A stretch of 64,000 nt of DNA from Nitrospirota bacterium. GTDB taxonomy: Bacteria > Nitrospirota > Leptospirillia > Leptospirillales > Leptospirillaceae. How positions within the stretch are numbered: the stretch's first letter is position 1; every line of letters begins with the position of its first letter. The stretch covers positions 1 through 64,000 of the forward strand of contig JAJYGC010000022.1 of NCBI GenBank assembly GCA_021785195.1, read 5' to 3'. The position numbers were made by a program, and so were the translations under genes. Below, one piece after another: positions 60,150 through 64,000 of this stretch. The notes under the pieces are model-generated. The model did no database searches. It had not been told where the DNA came from and worked only from the letters and a program-made list of their open reading frames with translations.

Positions 60150-61352
60150 TTGTCCACCATACGAATAGAAGAAGCCATTGAGCGCATCCGGAACGGGCGC
60201 ATGATCATCCTGACAGATGACGAAGATCGGGAAAACGAGGGAGACTTTGTCATTGCCGGTCAGTTTGCCACTCCCGAGGCCATCAACTTCATGGCGAAAT
60301 ACGGCCGGGGACTCATCTGCGTGACCATGACGACCGAAAAGGCCCAGGCGCTGAGACTGGAACCCATGACCGCCGTCAACGAAGCCTCCTACGGAACCGA
60401 CTTCACGATCTCCGTGGACGCCCGGGACGGGATATCCACCGGGATCTCGGCCTTCGACCGGGCCCACACGATCCAGACCATCGTCCGGCCGGATGCAAAA
60501 TCCACCGACCTGGTCCGTCCGGGACACATTTTTCCCATCCGGGCCAAAGAGGGAGGGGTGCTCAAGCGGGCCGGCCAAACCGAGGGGTCCGTGGATCTGG
60601 CCGTTCTGGCCGGCATCATCCCGATCGGGGTCATTTGCGAAATCTTGAACGAGGACGGGTCGATGGCGCGGTTTCCGGATCTGGAAAAGGTTTCGGAGGA
60701 ACACGAAATTCCCATCGTCACCATCCAGGATCTGATCGCCTACAGGGTGCGCCAGGAAAAACTGGTCGTCCAGGTCGCGGAAGCGGACCTCCCGACAGAG
60801 TTCGGGGATTTCCGGGCCGTGGTCTTCGAAGACAAGGTTGAACAGGGTCCCCACATCGCGCTGGTCAAGGGAATCATCGACTCGGACAAGCCGGTTCTTG
60901 TCCGGGTCCACTCCAGTTGCCTGACAGGGGATGTCTTCCACTCCCATCGCTGCGACTGCGGGCCCCAGCTCAGGGAAGCCATGCGCATGATCGAAAAGGA
61001 AGGGTCTGGGATCGTCCTCTACATGAACCAGGAAGGCAGGGGGATCGGACTTGCCAACAAGATCAAGGCCTACAAGCTCCAGGATCAGGGATATGATACC
61101 GTGGAGGCCAATCTTAAGCTTGGGTTCAAGGACGATCTCCGCGATTATGGCCTGGGAGCGCAGATCCTTTGCCAGCTGGGGGTTCGGAAGCTTCGGCTGA
61201 TGACAAACAACCCCAGGAAAATCGTCGGACTGACAGGGTATGGCCTCGAGATGGTCGACAGGGTCCCCGTCGAAATCACCCCGGAAGACCGGAACAGGCG
61301 ATACCTGAAGACAAAGAAAGACAAACTGGGGCACCTGCTCAGCAAAATCTAG
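60150..61352 (+). CDS. ribBA: Bifunctional DHBP synthase / GTP cyclohydrolase II
   Basis: Supplies both precursors of riboflavin. The 400-residue protein has a RibB domain ([15 protein letters not shown] with the metal Glu, [23 protein letters not shown]-like QTEGSVDL). The RibA domain follows from about residue 205 with [23 protein letters not shown] (three zinc Cys), NQEGRGIGL and MTNNPRKI. The start is TTG 60150, with AAGGAG six bases upstream; earlier in-frame starts lie inside nadE. Histidine in the RibB H-T-E-G motif is replaced by Gln, noted but common enough in RibBA variants to leave activity open. Confidence 0.93.
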   Translation: MSTIRIEEAIERIRNGRMIILTDDEDRENEGDFVIAGQFATPEAINFMAKYGRGLICVTMTTEKAQALRLEPMTAVNEASYGTDFTISVDARDGISTGISAFDRAHTIQTIVRPDAKSTDLVRPGHIFPIRAKEGGVLKRAGQTEGSVDLAVLAGIIPIGVICEILNEDGSMARFPDLEKVSEEHEIPIVTIQDLIAYRVRQEKLVVQVAEADLPTEFGDFRAVVFEDKVEQGPHIALVKGIIDSDKPVLVRVHSSCLTGDVFHSHRCDCGPQLREAMRMIEKEGSGIVLYMNQEGRGIGLANKIKAYKLQDQGYDTVEANLKLGFKDDLRDYGLGAQILCQLGVRKLRLMTNNPRKIVGLTGYGLEMVDRVPVEITPEDRNRRYLKTKKDKLGHLLSKI

Positions 61353-61362
61353 AGGGAGCACC

Positions 61363-61848
61363 GTGGAAATTCGCAACATTGACTTCCCCGATCCGGTTCG
61401 GGTCTGGAGGGTTCTGGTGGTGGTCAGCCAGTTCAACGCCCTAGTCACCGAACGCCTCCTTTCCGGTTGCACCGAGGCATTGAAGGAATCTCCCCTCCCT
61501 CCGGAGAGGGTGGACATCCTCCGGGTCCCGGGGGCCATGGAGATCCCGTCGACCCTTTCCCTGCTCCTGCCGGACTCCGATTATGATGCGGCCATCGCCC
61601 TTGGCTGTGTCATTCGGGGGGAAACAGGCCACTACGATGCCGTCGTTTCGGGAGTCACCTCCGGGATCATGAACCAGAGCCAACTTCATGGGATACCCGT
61701 GGTATTCGGCATCCTGACCGTGGACTCCCTCCAGCAGGCCATGGACCGCATTGGCGGAAAAGAGGGTCACAAGGGAAGGGAGGCCGGGGATGCGGCGTTC
61801 CGCATGGCACAGCTTTTTGGCCACTTACCGGAAACCAGGCGCAAATGA
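61363..61848 (+). CDS. ribH: 6,7-dimethyl-8-ribityllumazine synthase
   Basis: Condenses the two precursors made by RibBA into lumazine. The 161-residue protein has VSQFNALVTERLLSG (substrate-binding Phe region), VPGAMEIPSTLSLLL, ALGCVIRGETGHYDAVV with the catalytic His, and FGILTVDSLQQAMDRIGG. Length is usual. Start GTG 61363, 10 bases after ribBA with GGGAG upstream. The stop overlaps nusB by ATGA, the common ribH-nusB pairing. Confidence 0.95.
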   Translation: MEIRNIDFPDPVRVWRVLVVVSQFNALVTERLLSGCTEALKESPLPPERVDILRVPGAMEIPSTLSLLLPDSDYDAAIALGCVIRGETGHYDAVVSGVTSGIMNQSQLHGIPVVFGILTVDSLQQAMDRIGGKEGHKGREAGDAAFRMAQLFGHLPETRRK

Positions 61849-62360
61849 CCAAACATTCAGGAACTTCCCGCCCGCCGGTCCGCTCGGAGTGGAACCGGCA
61901 ACTTCACAAGGCCCGTGTCGAAGTGCTGCAATCCCTGTTCTCCACTGAGTTTTCTTCCCTAGGGACCTGGAGGACCCATCCGTTTTCGGCCACCTCCCAG
62001 CTCTCAAGCGTCGCCCTGGACCTGAGGGGGCGGCTTTGGGAAGGAATCATGGAGCACCGGACGGAAATCGACAGGATCATACAGTCCCTTTCCATTCAGT
62101 GGTCACTGGAACGAATGGGCAAGATTGACCGGAACATCCTGAGGATCGGAACCTACGAGATCCTCCATGAACCGGAAATCCCGTTCCGGGTCAGCGTGGA
62201 TGAGTCCCTTGAGCTGGCCCACCAGTATTCTGAACCGGAGGCCATCCCGTTCATCAATGGCATCCTGCACCAGGTCGGAATCCGTCACAACCCGGAAAAG
62301 GTGTCCCGGGGAGAGGCACACACGGTCCAGGACGAAAAGAAACGAGAGGGTGTCCAATGA
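61845..62360 (+). CDS. nusB: Transcription antitermination factor NusB
   Basis: Binds boxA RNA with S10 to support rRNA transcription. The 171-residue all-helical protein has RVEVLQSLFSTEF near the N-terminus, the characteristic RMGKIDRNILRIGTYEILHEPEIPFRVSVDESLELAHQYS and FINGILHQVG at the C-terminus. An N-terminal extension of about 20 residues precedes the domain. Starts at the overlap with ribH and overlaps the following unknown gene by ATGA. Confidence 0.93.
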   Translation: MTKHSGTSRPPVRSEWNRQLHKARVEVLQSLFSTEFSSLGTWRTHPFSATSQLSSVALDLRGRLWEGIMEHRTEIDRIIQSLSIQWSLERMGKIDRNILRIGTYEILHEPEIPFRVSVDESLELAHQYSEPEAIPFINGILHQVGIRHNPEKVSRGEAHTVQDEKKREGVQ

Positions 62361-62902
62361 AATGGCCCGGTGCGGGTGCCCCGCCGCGACACGAAGCGCC
62401 CTTTTCCTCCATGCCCGTCTGGGACGGAAACCTTTTCTCCGAACCCTTTCCCTTCCGGATCTTCCTGTTCAGACAGGACATGACCGCCCTCAATGGCCTC
62501 CTGGGATGGCTCGACATGTGGCATTCAGGCCTCCTGACCCGGACCCTGGGCCCCTTTTTCCGGAAAGAGAAGGCGTTTCCGGAGTCCTTCCTGCTTGTCC
62601 CGGCGATGCACCCCCTCCATCATGGATTCCTGCTGTTGCCGGCCGACAAGTTCCCCAAGGGAAAACTGGCCGAATCGATCGTCCGGATTGTCCAGCAGCT
62701 GGGAGTGGGAACAGCCGTCATCGACGTCTCCACAGTTTCCAACGACATCCTACTGGATCTCGAGTCCATCGCCGACCACCTGGCGTCCGGGGAGGCTGTC
62801 CGCATTTTTCTGTCCGACCCTTCCGATTTTCCCGCGTCCTGCCTTTCCCGGGCGTCGGACGGGATGAAAGGACTGCGGCACTCTTCCCAGCAATCCCGTT
62901 GA
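62357..62902 (+). CDS. Conserved-looking hypothetical protein
   Basis: This is a 181-residue protein with no signal peptide or clear membrane span, of no family I recognise. It looks like a small alpha/beta domain: FRIFLFRQDMTALNGLLGWLDMWHSGLL, then ESFLLVPAMHPLHHGFLLLPAD, GVGTAVIDVSTVSNDILLDLESIADH and VRIFLSDPSDF. The ATGA overlap with nusB and codon use like its neighbours support that it is a real gene in the ribH-nusB-purB run. No function is inferred. Confidence 0.65.
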   Translation: MKWPGAGAPPRHEAPFSSMPVWDGNLFSEPFPFRIFLFRQDMTALNGLLGWLDMWHSGLLTRTLGPFFRKEKAFPESFLLVPAMHPLHHGFLLLPADKFPKGKLAESIVRIVQQLGVGTAVIDVSTVSNDILLDLESIADHLASGEAVRIFLSDPSDFPASCLSRASDGMKGLRHSSQQSR

Positions 62903-62968
62903 ACCTTTTCAGCCACTTTCAAGTCATCCTGGCGACACGCCACGACGGACTCAGGAGAACCCCGACAG

Positions 62969-64000
62969 ATGATTGACCGCTATACACGAAAAACCATGAA
63001 AGCCCTGTTTGAGCCCCAGAGACGCCTGCAGGCATGGCTTGAAGTCGAGCAGGCCGCCACCCGGGTCCTTTCCGAAAAGGGTCTGGTGGACCCCCATGCC
63101 GCCAATCTGTTTTTAAACGCCAAGGTTCGGCTCGACTCCGCCCGCATGGATGAGATAGAAGCCGAAACACGACATGATGTTATTGCCTTTTTGACCATGG
63201 TCTCCGAACAGTTGCCTGAACCGGCCCGGGCCATCCTGCATTTTGGAATGACCAGCCAGGACTTGGTCGACACCGCCCAAAGCCGGATCCTGGTCGAGGC
63301 AACAGACCATGTCCTGACTGAGATGCAACGCTTTTCAGGGATTCTGAAATCGCTGGCCCTGGCGCATCGTGAAACCGTCATGGTCGGACGATCCCATGGC
63401 ATCCACGGGGAACCCATTGTGTTCGGGGTCAAGTTCCTGGCCTGGTACGCCGAGTTCCAGCGCCACGAAGATCGCCTCCGGCATGCCCGGGAATCGATGA
63501 GGGTAGGGAAGATGTCCGGCGCCATGGGGACGGCTGTCCACATCGATCCGGAAACGGAAGAGGCCATACTGGCGTCCCTGGATCTGAAGCCTGAGGAAAT
63601 GGCGACCCAGGTGGTCTCGAGGGACCGCCATGCGGAACTGATGTCCGTCATTGCCCTGATCGGAACGACCCTTGAAAAGATATCGGTCGAAATCCGCCAT
63701 CTTCAGCGCACGGAAGTCCGGGAAGTCGAAGAACCCTTCCGGAAAGGTCAGAAAGGCTCTTCGGCCATGCCCCACAAAAGGAATCCGATCGGGGCGGAAA
63801 ATATCTCTGGGCTGGCCCGGCTTCTCCGCTCCTATGCCCAGTCTGCCTATGAAAATGTGGCGCTCTGGCACGAACGGGACATCAGCCACTCCTCCGTTGA
63901 ACGGGTGATCCTCCCGGATGGATTCCTCCTTCTCGACTACATGATCGATCGATTGGGAGTCATCCTGAAGGATCTTGTCGTCTATCCGGACCGGATGAAA
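62969..64000 (+). CDS. purB: Adenylosuccinate lyase (3' end cut off by the window)
   Basis: Cleaves SAICAR and adenylosuccinate in purine synthesis. 344 residues are visible from ATG 62969 (CAGGAG upstream) to the window edge, still in frame. Motifs: residues 1-12 MIDRYTRKTMKA, catalytic-region ETRHDVIAFL, HFGMTSQDLVDTA, GRSHGIHGEPIVFG with a catalytic His, and the superfamily signature GSSAMPHKRNPI near residue 275. About 90-100 residues should follow outside. This matches the bacterial type II-like PurB of about 430-440 residues. Confidence 0.95.
   Translation, partial: MIDRYTRKTMKALFEPQRRLQAWLEVEQAATRVLSEKGLVDPHAANLFLNAKVRLDSARMDEIEAETRHDVIAFLTMVSEQLPEPARAILHFGMTSQDLVDTAQSRILVEATDHVLTEMQRFSGILKSLALAHRETVMVGRSHGIHGEPIVFGVKFLAWYAEFQRHEDRLRHARESMRVGKMSGAMGTAVHIDPETEEAILASLDLKPEEMATQVVSRDRHAELMSVIALIGTTLEKISVEIRHLQRTEVREVEEPFRKGQKGSSAMPHKRNPIGAENISGLARLLRSYAQSAYENVALWHERDISHSSVERVILPDGFLLLDYMIDRLGVILKDLVVYPDRMK

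Noticed and set aside
60144-61538. Long minus-strand frame (464 residues) opposite ribBA
   Set aside because: Antisense shadow of a clear RibBA gene; no family motifs.
1-64000. CRISPR arrays, rRNA genes, insertion sequences, prophage
   Set aside because: No direct-repeat arrays, rRNA-like stretches, transposase or phage structural motifs were seen on either strand.

Overview
This window looks like a chromosomal core segment of a Gram-negative bacterium with a full lipopolysaccharide (LPS) outer membrane. It carries heptosyltransferases, GmhB, LpxA, the LptF/LptG permease pair, LolC/LolD and an O-antigen ligase-like protein. It also has a citramalate route to isoleucine, an IspD-IspF fusion, biotin, riboflavin, NAD and purine genes, and a small c-type cytochrome. 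Gene content and protein style suggest a Leptospirillum-like member of the Nitrospirota. That assignment is an inference from memory of such genomes; a database search would settle it. No phage, insertion sequence, CRISPR array or rRNA was seen. One tRNA gene, tRNA-Pro(GGG), is present.

Layout. Positions 1-5800 hold an LPS-core cluster on the plus strand: a partial heptosyltransferase, gmhB, a Trm112-like zinc ribbon, two GT9 transferases (one with a 39-bp tandem duplication), a polysaccharide deacetylase and a GT4 transferase, many joined by ATGA overlaps. A DUF433 antitoxin-like gene follows alone. Positions 6518-9838 (minus) hold a lipid-kinase-like protein with an exported protein, and bioA. 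Positions 10054-21054 (plus) run through a patatin-like protein, O-antigen ligase, a PIN-TRAM membrane protein, ispDF, cysE, a PAP2 phosphatase, and a GT39-GT9-GT2-GT39 block that looks like a polyprenyl-phosphate-sugar glycosylation module. Positions 21134-27341 hold purH-purD, a small secreted peptidoglycan-binding protein with its own consensus promoter, palindrome and terminator, then rsmD-coaD-aminotransferase and an FmdB-type zinc ribbon.

Positions 27346-31885 (minus) form mtnA-lysS-lolC-lolD, with a promoter that may give a leaderless mtnA message. Positions 32552-34560 (plus) hold an Old Yellow Enzyme and an EamA transporter. Positions 34665-43168 (minus) hold an RCK-C-like protein, a methyltransferase, a DUF5069 protein, miaB, lptF, lptG, hemH and a glycogen debranching enzyme. 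Positions 43406-52400 (plus) hold a cytochrome c and an aspartate-family amino-acid operon: aminotransferase, exported protein, hom, thrC, an ApgM-like protein that may be the homoserine kinase, lysC and cimA. It leads straight into lpxA.

Positions 53178-57555 hold a consensus promoter inside the end of lpxA, an IHF/HU gene, merR overlapping tRNA-Pro, surE, a Pcm-like protein that has lost its SAM-binding motif, cysS, and a TrmH/RlmB methyltransferase with no ordinary start codon. Positions 57609-64000 hold a possible RNA switch, a TlpA-like thioredoxin, nadE, ribBA, ribH, nusB, an unknown gene and the beginning of purB.

The most interesting items are the Pcm pseudoenzyme beside surE, the trmH start problem, the mutually exclusive hairpins before the thioredoxin gene, the palindrome over the -35 box of the secreted protein, and the ApgM-like homoserine-kinase candidate. 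I did not find a clearly new multi-gene defence or mobile system.
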